Both the position numbers and the translations under genes were made by a program. Source: Prosthecobacter sp. (GTDB lineage: Bacteria > Verrucomicrobiota > Verrucomicrobiia > Verrucomicrobiales > Verrucomicrobiaceae). From it: 48,801 bases of DNA. The stretch covers positions 1 to 48,801 of the forward strand of contig NZ_JAGRPF010000116.1 of assembly GCF_020439865.1 (NCBI RefSeq), given 5' to 3'. Below, piece after piece: positions 35,144 to 44,345 of the stretch (position 1 is the stretch's first letter; every line of letters starts with the position of its first letter). Below the pieces are notes generated by a model that was given only the letters and a program-made list of their open reading frames with translations, had not been told where the DNA came from and made no database searches.

Positions 35144-36484
35144 TCACTTCGTTGATTTCACGAGATCCTCGACTTTCGTTGTGATCAGTTTCTCGACGGC
35201 CTCTGTGTAAGGCGCGCGATGGCCGTATTCGAACATGCCGGTCACCCCTTCGTAGCCGCCCTCCTTCAGCACGCGCAGGCTCGGCACATAGCTCGTCAGG
35301 TCGTTGTTGTAACCGCAGACCCACGTGTTGTTCCAGCCGTAGGCTGCTTTGAATTTGAGCGAGTAATCCACCACCGTTTCGCCGGTGAGGGCGATGAAGG
35401 TGAGATCGGAACCGGACTGCCAGACTTGAACGGGATAGTTCACGTGGTCGGGCGGAGATCCCAGCGTCTCGTATTGCCGTATAAAGTGCTCGAACTCGCG
35501 TTTCGGCATACCGCTGAGATTGGGCACGCGCTGTTTCAGTTCATCGAGCGGAATGCCGGGCTGAAGCTGGAGCTTCGTTTCGCCCATCGCTGCACGAATG
35601 GGACTGCTCAGCGGTTTCATCCTGGCCGCGATCACCTGACGAACGGCTTCAGCCAGAACCTTGCCATACATCGATGCCAGTTCGGTCGCTTCGAGGTCCT
35701 TGCCGCGAATGCGTGGCAGCGGATTCGCATCGCCGCCGCAATTCTGCACAAACATCGCCACGCAACTTGGAAACGACTTCTCCAGTTCGATCTGCGCGAA
35801 GCCGGCGTAGTCGCCATTGATGCTGAGCCCGCCGAGCGCCGTCGTGTGGCAGGAGTAGCCAAACACGACGGCCTTGAGGTCGTCTCCTGCCTTCACTGTG
35901 ATCACCGGCACGTCCTGATCCACCTGTCCTCCGAAGGCGCGGCTTTCGGGTCCGCGCGAACGTCGTCGATTGACCGCGACTCCTGCCAGCCCCTGCTCGA
36001 ATGCGAGTTCCGCAGGTGCGAGATTCGCAACCGCAGCGGCGATGACCTCGTCATACTTCTCATAGACTCTTTGCGTGTAGCGATCCCGCGCCGCTGCCTC
36101 CTCCGGCGTGAATTCATAATACAGCCATAGCACATCCTCCGTCACCGGACAGGAATGATTGTGTGAGGTGTTCAAGATGAGCCGCTCTCTTGGGAGGCCG
36201 TGTTTCTCCCGCGCCGACGTCGTGATCACCGAAACCATCTTGTCGCTCAATCCCACCAGATCCGCCGTCACGAGCACAGAGATCGCACCGGAATCATCTT
36301 TGAGCGCCAGCGCCTTCAGCCATATCGGGTGCTCCACGCGCTCCGACATGCGCGTCTTGCCGCCGTAACCTGCGAGCGGCACGGATTCCGTCGGTGTGAT
36401 GTCCGCTCTGGCCGCGCCAGCCTGCCATGCGGACATGGCGGGCAGGGCAAACGCGAACCACAGCCCGACGGCGACGGGCTTCAT
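35144..36484 (-). CDS. Exported neutral/alkaline ceramidase-like protein (second of pair)
   Basis: 446 residues from the ATG at 36484, which overlaps the upstream stop by 4 bases (ATGA) and gives a signal peptide (MKPVAVGLWFAFALPAMSA). Family features are AGAARADITPTESVPLAGYG, the zinc-site region ILNTSHNHSCPV, FGYSCHTTALGGLSINGDYAG, MFVQNCGGDANPLPR and FIALTGETVVDYSLKFK. The neutral/alkaline ceramidase fold hydrolyses N-acyl amide bonds, but most bacterial members of this short kind are uncharacterised. It is coupled to a second family member upstream. Confidence 0.9.
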   Translation of the reverse strand: MKPVAVGLWFAFALPAMSAWQAGAARADITPTESVPLAGYGGKTRMSERVEHPIWLKALALKDDSGAISVLVTADLVGLSDKMVSVITTSAREKHGLPRERLILNTSHNHSCPVTEDVLWLYYEFTPEEAAARDRYTQRVYEKYDEVIAAAVANLAPAELAFEQGLAGVAVNRRRSRGPESRAFGGQVDQDVPVITVKAGDDLKAVVFGYSCHTTALGGLSINGDYAGFAQIELEKSFPSCVAMFVQNCGGDANPLPRIRGKDLEATELASMYGKVLAEAVRQVIAARMKPLSSPIRAAMGETKLQLQPGIPLDELKQRVPNLSGMPKREFEHFIRQYETLGSPPDHVNYPVQVWQSGSDLTFIALTGETVVDYSLKFKAAYGWNNTWVCGYNNDLTSYVPSLRVLKEGGYEGVTGMFEYGHRAPYTEAVEKLITTKVEDLVKSTK

Positions 36485-37923
36485 GGCTGAGGCTGTGTCT
36501 GAACCTCCGCCGCCATCTCCAATAACGCTTTCATCAGCTTCACCGAAGCCTGCGACTCGGTGTTGTTCGTGCCAGGCCATGTTTCGTAACCGCCGAGTTC
36601 AAAGTGACGCGGTGTGGGCATGTAGCCGTAGTAGCCGTGCGCGAGTTCGACCATGAATGACTTCGTAAACGGGCTGCGCTTGCGGAACTCCACGCCGGTT
36701 TCGGCAAAGGTCTCGCAGGGTGAGGAGCCGATGCAGACATCGCCGATGCGCAGTACTTGCGCGGGGAATTTCGTCTCCGGGCTGGCCTGGGCGAGGCGCT
36801 GCACGCGCCCGGCGTAGGCAAGTGGCAGATCTGCCTTGCCGCCTTTGATGCGTGGCGCCTGTGCCTCGGTTTCCTTCGCCCAAGCGATGAGATCGTCGGG
36901 AATCGCGCGCCATTTCACATCGAGTTCGCGATAGCGGGCGGCGAGCGGAGCGCTGTTTTCCCACGTCACCTTGGCGAGGGCGCCGTTAACCTTGGAGGCG
37001 ACATCTTCCGCGACGTAACGCATCTGCTCATACGGCTGTTTGCGCGGCTGCGGATGGCGGAAGTTGATGTTGTTCGCATCGCCGCTGGTGCCGTTGGCCA
37101 TCATGGCGACGAAAGGCGGATCGTCTGCGTCACCGGTCTGCAGACGTTTCAGGGCCTCGCAATAGTAGCCGTAGTAATCGGCGGAGATGTGCCCGCTGCC
37201 GACACCGCCAACGTAATGCAGCGAGTAAGCGGAATAGATCGAGATCATGCGCCCACCGATCTCACGCAGCGCAATGAAGGACACCTTGGGATCAGGTTCG
37301 CCCGCAGGTTCGACGAGCGCAGGATTGCCCGCGCCCGGGTTCATCTTCACCTTGTCGATCTTGCCGAAGGGATTCGGCGGCATCTCGCCCTCCTTCAGAA
37401 ACCAGCGGCGAATGTGCACATGCTCCGGAACATCCACCGTGCCAAAGGCAATCTCCGCCGGGCGCAGCAGATTCACCGCACGCCGCACGCCGTCCGCGAT
37501 GCGCCGTGCCACGAATTTTTGATAGTCGGTCAGTTCCTGATCGGAGAAGTAACCGCGCACCGGACCGCCAAGCGCATTGACCGCCGAATGCGTGTGCGTC
37601 CCGGAGATGAGCACGTTCGCCGCCGGGATGCCCGTCTCCGCCTCGATGTATTCCCGCGCCTTCAGCGACACACTGCGGTGCAGGCCGAGCAGATCACACA
37701 CCACGAGCGCGAGTTTCGACTTTCCATCGTCGAGCACGAGACAGCGTGCGTGCAGTTCGTCATGAATGTGCGTGCAGGGGAACGGAGCGAAGCCGCCGAC
37801 GACTTCGCCGCCGAGTTCCGGCGTGATGTTGCTGGTGGCGGCGCCGGCCATCAATGCGGTCTTGGGGGCATCAGCGGCTTGCAGGGAGACAACAGTCAGG
37901 AGGGACAGGATGAGCGAACGCAT
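36481..37923 (-). CDS. Exported neutral/alkaline ceramidase-like protein (first of pair)
   Basis: 480 residues from the ATG at 37923, with a signal peptide (MRSLILSLLTVVSLQA). Family features are LMAGAATSNITPELGGEVVG, LALVVCDLLGLHRSVS, VLISGTHTHSAVNALGG (zinc-binding His region), ISIYSAYSLHYVGG, MMANGTSGDANNINF and CIGSSPCETFAETGVEFRK. It differs clearly from its downstream neighbour, so the pair is not a recent duplication. The substrate is unknown: ceramide-like lipids are possible, but so are other N-acyl compounds. It is separated from the kelch-metzincin gene by 44 bases and is probably co-transcribed with it. Confidence 0.9.
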   Translation of the reverse strand: MRSLILSLLTVVSLQAADAPKTALMAGAATSNITPELGGEVVGGFAPFPCTHIHDELHARCLVLDDGKSKLALVVCDLLGLHRSVSLKAREYIEAETGIPAANVLISGTHTHSAVNALGGPVRGYFSDQELTDYQKFVARRIADGVRRAVNLLRPAEIAFGTVDVPEHVHIRRWFLKEGEMPPNPFGKIDKVKMNPGAGNPALVEPAGEPDPKVSFIALREIGGRMISIYSAYSLHYVGGVGSGHISADYYGYYCEALKRLQTGDADDPPFVAMMANGTSGDANNINFRHPQPRKQPYEQMRYVAEDVASKVNGALAKVTWENSAPLAARYRELDVKWRAIPDDLIAWAKETEAQAPRIKGGKADLPLAYAGRVQRLAQASPETKFPAQVLRIGDVCIGSSPCETFAETGVEFRKRSPFTKSFMVELAHGYYGYMPTPRHFELGGYETWPGTNNTESQASVKLMKALLEMAAEVQTQPQP

Positions 37924-37967
37924 GCAACCAATACAGCCTTCGTACCTCGGTTTTGTCGTGGACGTGT

Positions 37968-39521
37968 CTATTCTTGGCCTTGGTGTTCGATCAGGTACTG
38001 CCGTGCTCTGGCGCGCGCCGTCGAAATCTCCTGTTCGTTCAGGGTGAAACCCGTCGTGCCGGACTGCATGAGGTTTGTTTTGTCCTGTCGGTGCTTCAAA
38101 CCCAGCGCGTGGCCGATCTCGTGCGAGGTGACGCGAGGCAGTGGCTCGTCGAGGCCGCCGATCACCTCTTTGAGCTTCGCCGTGTCCTTCACGACAATCG
38201 GTTCGCCATAATAAAATCCGTTCGGCGCAATCTCCTTCACATAACACACATCAATCGCCGACCCGCTGAGCCGGTCCTTTGGAATCATTGCATGCACGCG
38301 GTTGAACTCGGGTTTTAAACGCATCTCCGTCTTCAGCGCGACCGCCGCCGTTGGTCCGATCGACTCGATTTCAAACTGGATGCCGGCCTGCGACCAAACC
38401 TTGTTCACCTTGCCCATGATGCGCTTCACGTCCGCCTCGGTGAGTGTGGTATGCATCGCCTTGATTGAATCCGACTGCATGAGGTGAACGCGCACCGGCA
38501 ACGTGATCACCGGCAGGCTTTGGGCGTCCGCCACGGGTTTCCAGCTCTGCGGCAGGCTCAACGACCACACCTCATTCGACAGCGGCCTCGCGTGACCTCC
38601 GGCGACCCACAGTTTGTCCTGAAACACGAAAGCCGAGTGTTCATGTCGCGCCTTCCAGCAGGTTTTGGTTTCGAACCGCTGCCAGTTTTTGCCATCGGCG
38701 CTGTGCCAGACGTCGCCAAAGTTGTCCTTCTCTTTCGACCAGCCGCCCAGCACCCACATGCGACCGCGATACACCGCCGCGCTGAACCACAGCCTCGGCT
38801 CCCAGGGTGCGGACTCGGTTTCGCAGGTCCAGTTGATGCCATCGCTCGACGACCACACGTCATTCCTCGCGTGATAGCCCGGAGTGTAGCTCCCGCCACC
38901 GAGAATGTAGATCTTGTCGTTGAGCGTCACGGCTTGATGATAACCACGCGGCGCCCACGCAGCCTTCGCCGTTTCCTGCTTCCACTCTTTGCCATCAGCA
39001 GAACTCCACACGTCACTCTTCAAACTCGCGTCATCGCCGAAGTAGTAATTCTCCGTGCCGCCAAGCATCCAAAGCCGGCCACGATGTTCCACCAGGCCTC
39101 CGGCCAGACGTGGCGACCATTCCGCATTCGCGGTGATCTGCTTCCACTTCAATCCGTCGCTCGAAGCCCACACCTGATTGCTGGCGGAATGCCCGGGCAA
39201 CCGGCCTTTGTACCAGCCGCCCATGATCCACAACTTGTCGGCGAAGGTGATGTTCATCGGCAGATCGCTGTGCAGCCACGGGGCGTTCTGTTCGACCTGC
39301 TTCCACGCTGTACCATCCCCCGATGACCACACATCGCGTGGTGGTTCGGCATAGGACTGAAACCATCCGCCGCCGATCCAGAGTTGATTCTTGAAAACCC
39401 ACTCCGCCTGCGAGTCACGTGCCTGCCATGGAGCGTTGCCTTCGAGCACCCAGTTGGGAGCATCGTCTAGCGCGAGGCATGGCCAGGCGGTGATTAAAAG
39501 GCAGAGGACTAGTCGCGTCAT
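37968..39521 (-). CDS. Exported kelch beta-propeller fused to a metzincin-type metalloprotease
   Basis: 517 residues with a signal peptide (MTRLVLCLLITAWPCLA). The first 320 residues hold six kelch-type blades, for example LWIMGGWYKG with VWASSDGLKWKQI, LWMLGGTENY with VWSSADGKEWKQ, IYILGGGSYT, MWVLGGWSKE and LWVAGGHARP. A protease domain follows: LPVRVHLMQSDSIKAMHTTL, then HEIGHALGLKH (zinc ligands H467, H471, H477; catalytic Glu468) and a Met-turn-like NLMQSG. That is the HExxHxxGxxH motif of metzincins, nearest to matrixins. The propeller may hold the substrate. The gene starts 2 bases after the DUF1501 stop, so it is probably in that transcript. The fusion is unusual to me. Confidence 0.88.
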   Translation of the reverse strand: MTRLVLCLLITAWPCLALDDAPNWVLEGNAPWQARDSQAEWVFKNQLWIGGGWFQSYAEPPRDVWSSGDGTAWKQVEQNAPWLHSDLPMNITFADKLWIMGGWYKGRLPGHSASNQVWASSDGLKWKQITANAEWSPRLAGGLVEHRGRLWMLGGTENYYFGDDASLKSDVWSSADGKEWKQETAKAAWAPRGYHQAVTLNDKIYILGGGSYTPGYHARNDVWSSSDGINWTCETESAPWEPRLWFSAAVYRGRMWVLGGWSKEKDNFGDVWHSADGKNWQRFETKTCWKARHEHSAFVFQDKLWVAGGHARPLSNEVWSLSLPQSWKPVADAQSLPVITLPVRVHLMQSDSIKAMHTTLTEADVKRIMGKVNKVWSQAGIQFEIESIGPTAAVALKTEMRLKPEFNRVHAMIPKDRLSGSAIDVCYVKEIAPNGFYYGEPIVVKDTAKLKEVIGGLDEPLPRVTSHEIGHALGLKHRQDKTNLMQSGTTGFTLNEQEISTARARARQYLIEHQGQE

Positions 39522-39523
39522 GA

Positions 39524-40978
39524 TCAGAACAACTCGCGAATCGCCTTCCCGCCGTCCGACAGCGGCACGGCGACTCCATTGGGTCGCTCGAGCCGTTGTG
39601 TGTCGGGGAAGCCCAGCTTGCGGTAGATTGTCTCCGCATAGTCGTAAGGCGTGTAGAGAGCGTCAGTCGCATCACCGCCCTCGCGATCAGTCGCGCCGAT
39701 GACCGCGCCCCCGGGACACCCTGCGCCCGCGAACGCAATCGACATCGCACGCGCCCAGTGATCGCGACCGCCGTTCTTGTTCATGCGCGGCGTGCGGCCC
39801 ATTTCAGTGACGAAGCAGACAAGCGTCTCCTCCAGCAGGCCGCGTTGATGCATGTCCTCAATGAGCGCGCTGAAGGAACGATCCAGGCTCGGCATCATCA
39901 CTGGATGCGGCAGGCCATAGCGTTCTTGATTGCTGTTTCCCTGCGGTCCGCCGCACGGGCCGTTGTTGTAGATGCCCTCATGATGATCCCAGTTCAGAAA
40001 CACACCACCCGGCTGGCCGTAACCAGGACGCTTCACATGCTCCGGCGGCTGGATGCAGGTGACGGTGACAAAACGCACACCGGATTCGATCAAGCGACGT
40101 CCGAGCAGGTAGCAGTTGCCCCGATGATCGCGCCCATAGCGGTCCCGTGTCGCGTTGGATTCGCGTGAGAGGTCAAACGCCTGCTTCGCCTCGTCGTTCG
40201 TGAGCAGATCGAGCGCGTGTTGGGTGTTCCCCTTCATCACCTGTCCGGCCGTCGATTCTGCCACGGTTCCGACATCGAGCGATTGCAGGAGGCGATGCCT
40301 CTCCAGCAGGCGTTCACGTTGCAGGCCCTTTTGCAGTTCCAGCGAGCGCACCTTCCACTGCGGATCGCTCAAGTCCTCGCCGAGGCTCTTCGTGCCCAGC
40401 TTCCATGGGGCACGACTCGCGGGCAGAAATCCGGTGCTGGTGATCGCGTTCGGCATGTTGATGCCCGGACAGAAAATGTAACCCGGCATCTCGGGCCGTT
40501 CCGTGCCCATGAGTTCGGTCACCACGCAGCCGATGTCGGGAAAGTCGAAGGCATTCGAGTTTCGATAGCCTTTGAAGAACTCCTGACAGCACTCTTTGTG
40601 CCCCGCCGTCGGCGCGGAGGTCATCGAGCGTACTACGGACAGACGATGCGCCTGCTTCGCCGTCAGCGGCATCAGTTCGGAGAAATGCGTGCCCGGCACG
40701 CTGGTCGGGATCGGCTTGAACGGCGAGCGGTGGTCGATCAGCGCGTCCGGCTTCGGATCAAACGAATCCATCTGGCTGATGCCGCCCTCCTCATAAATCA
40801 CCAGGACGCGCTTCGCCTGCCCGCGCTCAATGGCCTTCGATGCATTGCTCGCACGCGCTTGCATGGCCAGCCATTCAGGCACGCTGAGTCCCAGCACGCC
40901 CGCCGACAACGATTTCAGCAGCCGTCGCCGTTCAGGATCCGGCGCTGCGTGACCACGTTGTTGGAGCCAAACATTCAC
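39524..40978 (-). CDS. DUF1501 protein, Tat-exported
   Basis: 484 residues. The N-terminus carries a twin-arginine signal (ERRRLLKSLSAGVLGLSVPE). The body has the DUF1501 features: KRVLVIYEEGGISQMDSFDPKP, FSELMPLTAKQAHRLSVVRS, LGRRLIESGVRFVTVT, NWDHHEG, FSALIEDMHQRGLLEETLVC, FVTEMGRTPRMNKNGGRDHW and YRKLGFPDTQRL. The fold is sulfatase/phosphatase-like, but the activity is unproven. DUF1501 genes usually sit beside a DUF1549/DUF1553 (PSD1) gene; here the partner gene is absent and a kelch-metzincin gene follows instead. Confidence 0.94.
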   Translation of the reverse strand: MNVWLQQRGHAAPDPERRRLLKSLSAGVLGLSVPEWLAMQARASNASKAIERGQAKRVLVIYEEGGISQMDSFDPKPDALIDHRSPFKPIPTSVPGTHFSELMPLTAKQAHRLSVVRSMTSAPTAGHKECCQEFFKGYRNSNAFDFPDIGCVVTELMGTERPEMPGYIFCPGINMPNAITSTGFLPASRAPWKLGTKSLGEDLSDPQWKVRSLELQKGLQRERLLERHRLLQSLDVGTVAESTAGQVMKGNTQHALDLLTNDEAKQAFDLSRESNATRDRYGRDHRGNCYLLGRRLIESGVRFVTVTCIQPPEHVKRPGYGQPGGVFLNWDHHEGIYNNGPCGGPQGNSNQERYGLPHPVMMPSLDRSFSALIEDMHQRGLLEETLVCFVTEMGRTPRMNKNGGRDHWARAMSIAFAGAGCPGGAVIGATDREGGDATDALYTPYDYAETIYRKLGFPDTQRLERPNGVAVPLSDGGKAIRELF

Positions 40979-41029
40979 GGCTCATTCCTACAGGGGGAGA
41001 CGCGGCCTTGTTTCAGCCACCGCCCAGAT

Positions 41030-41944
41030 TCATTTTTGCAGCACTTGGGCCATGATGTCGAGTCCCGCCAGCGCACTCCACGCGGCGAGCATCTCCTGGA
41101 ACCACGGCCCTGGTTTGCCATCGCCGATGGGCGTGTTGTTGATCTTGGTGCAAGGCGCCATGCAGTAGGGGGTGGTCGTGAGCCAGGCTTCATCCGCAAT
41201 CACCACATCGTAAGGCTGAAAATCCTTCTCCACGAACTCCATGCCGATCTGCGGCGCGAGTTCCTTCACGGTTTGCAGACTGACGCCGCACAGGATGTTT
41301 CGCGTGGTGGGCGAGATGATGGTGTTTCCCTTCACGATGACGAAATTCGAGCCCGCGCACTCGGTGACGTTGCCATTGAGGTCGAGCAGCAGCGTGATCG
41401 CACGCGGATCGACTGCCTGGGATTGTTTGTCGGCCAGCCACCAGTGAAGACGGCTGCGATTCTTCATCTTTGGCTCAATGCACTGCGGCGGGATGTGTCG
41501 GATCGACGGGGTGACGACATGCGCACCCTCCGTGAACAAATGCCGCCACATTTCAAAGAGCAGCGGAAAGCTGTGAATGCAGATCGTCGGTCGCAACGGT
41601 CCTGCGGATCCCGCGCTGCCGGCATAGAGCGCATTTTCACCCGGCGTGACGAAATGCACGATGCCTATGTCCTCATTCGGGCCGATGAGCTGGCAATTCG
41701 TCTCCGCCAGTTCGTTCGTTCTGGCGAGCATCTCCTCCGGTGTGAGCGGAATCGTGATGCCGGAGAACTTCAGCGAGCGATACAGACGTGCCACGTGATC
41801 TTCAGCACGGAACGGGTTGTGCCGGAACGTGCGTGTCATCTCCGTCAGCGTCGCGCCGAGCACGATGCCAAGATCATAGATGTTCAACTTCGCCTGCGAG
41901 GCAGGCAGGAAGCGGTCATTCAAATAGACAATGGGTTCGCTCAC
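41030..41944 (-). CDS. Class IV PLP-dependent aminotransferase
   Basis: 304 residues from the GTG at 41944, which overlaps the upstream stop as GTGA; an ATG at 41971 is the alternative start. The fold-type IV aminotransferases include branched-chain, D-alanine and aminodeoxychorismate enzymes. Features are IVYLNDRFLPASQAKLNIYD, RTFRHNPFRAEDHVARLYRS, the lysine region PKMKNRSRLHWW, LLLDLNGNVTECAGSNFVIV (Glu of ExxxxN) and ISPTTRNILCGVSLQTV. The substrate cannot be told. It is the last gene of the 41030-48801 operon, where it may act on a product of the pathway, for example a keto acid such as pyruvate. Confidence 0.9.
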   Translation of the reverse strand: MSEPIVYLNDRFLPASQAKLNIYDLGIVLGATLTEMTRTFRHNPFRAEDHVARLYRSLKFSGITIPLTPEEMLARTNELAETNCQLIGPNEDIGIVHFVTPGENALYAGSAGSAGPLRPTICIHSFPLLFEMWRHLFTEGAHVVTPSIRHIPPQCIEPKMKNRSRLHWWLADKQSQAVDPRAITLLLDLNGNVTECAGSNFVIVKGNTIISPTTRNILCGVSLQTVKELAPQIGMEFVEKDFQPYDVVIADEAWLTTTPYCMAPCTKINNTPIGDGKPGPWFQEMLAAWSALAGLDIMAQVLQK

Positions 41945-43125
41945 GGCGCGCTTGTGTTCGGTTTCGACCATTGAATGCGCGCTACGAAGGTCGCGCCCTC
42001 GGCGCCGCGTTTGGCGGAGTCCTTCATGAACATGCCTTCAGACACGGTCACCCAGGACTCATTGTCGTTGATGCGGCATGCTCCGAAGTTTCCCATCTCG
42101 GCTCCGCGCTCGGGAACGATGATCTTTTCGCTGGCACGAATGACATTGAGCTTCTCCGGATCGACACGTGCCATGAAAAGCGGCGCTCGATGGCGGACGA
42201 TGTGGTCGTTGTTCGCGCCGCGGCGTGTGTAAACGAGGAACAGGCCGTCGCGATGCGTCAGCCAGTGCTGCTGCGTGTTGTAGCTGCCAAGTTCAGCGCC
42301 GTCGTCGAAGGTCCACGGCTTCGGCTCAGCAAAATGCAGACCGTCATCGCTCACACTCACGTAGCCACGCTCGTCGTTGCGCAACGTGAGGAAGTAGCGA
42401 CCACCAAACGCGATCAATGACGGTTCGTAAAGCCCACGCGCCACACCGAGACGCAAAACATCGCCGTTTCGCTCATAGACGAGTTTGTCGCCATCGAAGC
42501 GGCATTCGGTCACCGTCGTGCTGAAGCGATTCTTGGCGCTTTTGCCGATGTAGAGCGGCACGAGCAGTTTTCCGTCGCTTTTCACCACCCATTGAGAGCA
42601 GGCGTTGCGGGCGAAGTCGAACTCCTCGTCATCCGGCAGTTGCAACACCTGCCACGGCGTCCATTTCGACGTTTTCGGGTCCAAGACGGCATACACCGTC
42701 TGATGCGAGCGCTTCACATCTTCGAGTTGTCTGCCCTTCGGACTGTAGCGCACTCGCGCACCGATGGCGATCAGCCTGCCTGTCTCCTCATGCCATCCGG
42801 GGGTCACATCCGCCACGCTGATGGTCACGCCATCCGGCTGCGGCTGCCAGTCGATCTCAGGTGGTAGGAGCGGCCCGCTCCACGCGCCATCCGCACCCTC
42901 GCGCCGCATGAAATGCAGACCGGAGTAGTAGTCGGAGACCTTGAGGTGCTTCTGGATCGTCATCACAACACCGCCCGGAATCGCGGCCGCACGCGGATGA
43001 AACCAGAGAAACTTCCCGTCATCATGCTTCATCACCGTTTCGAGTTTCACCGTGAAGTCCACGGGTTCGACGGCATGGGCTGAGGACACAACGGCTATCA
43101 GCAGGATCAAAGAATAGGATTTCAC
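41941..43125 (-). CDS. Exported sialidase-like (BNR-type) beta-propeller protein
   Basis: 394 residues from the GTG at 43125, which overlaps the MFS gene stop by 4 bases and gives a signal peptide (KSYSLILLIAVVSSAHA). Sialidase-like features are FLWFHPRAAAIPGG, SGLHFMRREGADGAWSGP, SQWVVKSDGKLLVPLYIG, YEPSLIAFGGRYFLTLRND and VSVSDDGLHFAEPKPW (an Asp-box-like turn). It looks like a six-bladed propeller of the exo-alpha-sialidase/BNR superfamily, but the catalytic Arg triad of true sialidases could not be confirmed by eye. It could be a glycosidase or a binding protein of the sugar operon. Confidence 0.85.
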   Translation of the reverse strand: MKSYSLILLIAVVSSAHAVEPVDFTVKLETVMKHDDGKFLWFHPRAAAIPGGVVMTIQKHLKVSDYYSGLHFMRREGADGAWSGPLLPPEIDWQPQPDGVTISVADVTPGWHEETGRLIAIGARVRYSPKGRQLEDVKRSHQTVYAVLDPKTSKWTPWQVLQLPDDEEFDFARNACSQWVVKSDGKLLVPLYIGKSAKNRFSTTVTECRFDGDKLVYERNGDVLRLGVARGLYEPSLIAFGGRYFLTLRNDERGYVSVSDDGLHFAEPKPWTFDDGAELGSYNTQQHWLTHRDGLFLVYTRRGANNDHIVRHRAPLFMARVDPEKLNVIRASEKIIVPERGAEMGNFGACRINDNESWVTVSEGMFMKDSAKRGAEGATFVARIQWSKPNTSAP

Positions 43126-44345
43126 GGAGCTTGGGTACGCTTTTGGACGGGCTTTACCATCGTCATCAAAACGCCGCACACGAGCATTCCTGCCGCCGCG
43201 GCCATGAAAAGGGTGCTCACGCTGATGTGTGCATCACGCAGCACACCGCCGAGATACACGGTGACTCCGCCGACGAGGCAGGAGAACATGTTCAGCACAC
43301 CATAGCCCGTGGCGCGGTAGCGGCTGTCGGCCACCTGACAGAGGATGGGCATCAGATTGGCATCGGAGAATGAGCGCGTGAGGCCATAGATCGAGAGGCC
43401 AGCGATGGCGAGCGCGAGAAGACTGGTGTTCGCCAGCATGAGCGTGGCTGGCGCAGCGACGAAAAGCCCGATGGCAGGCACCAGGATGCGTGCGCGGTCG
43501 TTCGAGCGGCTCCATCGATCTGCCCACGCGCCGCCGAGGATTTTTCCGGCCAGCATCGCCACCGCGAGATAACTCGTGGCGGAGATGCCTGCCTCGCCTT
43601 GATTGAGCTGGAACTGCTCTTTGAAATAGGTAGGCATCCAGCCAGCCACAGCCCAGCCCGCGAGCGCGAGAAGGCCCCAAAATGTGAGCAGGAGCCAGAA
43701 GGAGCCGCTGGATAAGAGGCTGCGCAGGGCTTCACCAAGGCGGGGTGCGGGCGATGATGTTTGGGTCTGGCGCCTGTCCGGCGGATCACGCAGCAAAAAC
43801 CACAGCGCCACGGCATAGGCGATGCCGAACCAGCCGAAGATATCGAAGGCAAAGCGCCAGCCTTGTCTCTGGGCCAGCCACCCGCCGATGCCCGCGAGGC
43901 CGGTTCCGACACTCAAACCCGTCATGTGAATGCCTGTGGCAAGCGAACGCGTGCTCCCGCGATGGTAATCCGCGATCAAAGCCAGCGCTGCGGGCAGATA
44001 CGCGGCCTCGCTCAGGCCCATGAGCGCCCGAACAATGATCAGCTCCTCAAAGCTTCGCGCATGCCCGGTGAGCCATGTCAGCGCGGACCACACGAGCAGG
44101 CTGAAGACGATCAATCGGCTGCGATTGAAGCGATCCGCGAGAAATCCCGCCAGCGGGCTCAGCAAACCATACACCCAGAGGAAAGCCGAGGTCAGCAGGC
44201 CAAACTGCGCGTCCGTCATCGGCACCGCCTGCGTGAGTGAGTCCCGCATCGTGGTGATCATGATGCGGTCAAGGTAGTTCAGCGCTGCAACGACCCACAG
44301 CACACCCACGATGAGCCACGCACGCGGCAGGCGGTCCGTGTTCAT
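43122..44345 (-). CDS. MFS transporter
   Basis: 407 residues from the ATG at 44345, overlapping the preceding gene by 4 bases. About 12 hydrophobic helices are visible. The MFS loop motif GFLADRFNRSRLIVF lies between helices 2 and 3, and RALMGLSEAAYLPAALALIADY is typical of helix 4-5 in the anion:cation symporter type. MTDAQFGLLTSAFLWVYGL and LNQGEAGISATSYLAVAMLAG begin the two halves. Members of this branch import hexuronates, aldonates, sialic acid or phthalate. The neighbouring aldolase and dehydrogenase genes favour an acidic sugar. Confidence 0.92.
   Translation of the reverse strand: MNTDRLPRAWLIVGVLWVVAALNYLDRIMITTMRDSLTQAVPMTDAQFGLLTSAFLWVYGLLSPLAGFLADRFNRSRLIVFSLLVWSALTWLTGHARSFEELIIVRALMGLSEAAYLPAALALIADYHRGSTRSLATGIHMTGLSVGTGLAGIGGWLAQRQGWRFAFDIFGWFGIAYAVALWFLLRDPPDRRQTQTSSPAPRLGEALRSLLSSGSFWLLLTFWGLLALAGWAVAGWMPTYFKEQFQLNQGEAGISATSYLAVAMLAGKILGGAWADRWSRSNDRARILVPAIGLFVAAPATLMLANTSLLALAIAGLSIYGLTRSFSDANLMPILCQVADSRYRATGYGVLNMFSCLVGGVTVYLGGVLRDAHISVSTLFMAAAAGMLVCGVLMTMVKPVQKRTQAP

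Noticed and set aside
40217..41974. 585-codon plus-strand open frame
   Set aside because: It is antisense to the DUF1501 and aminotransferase genes; composition is typical of a shadow frame.
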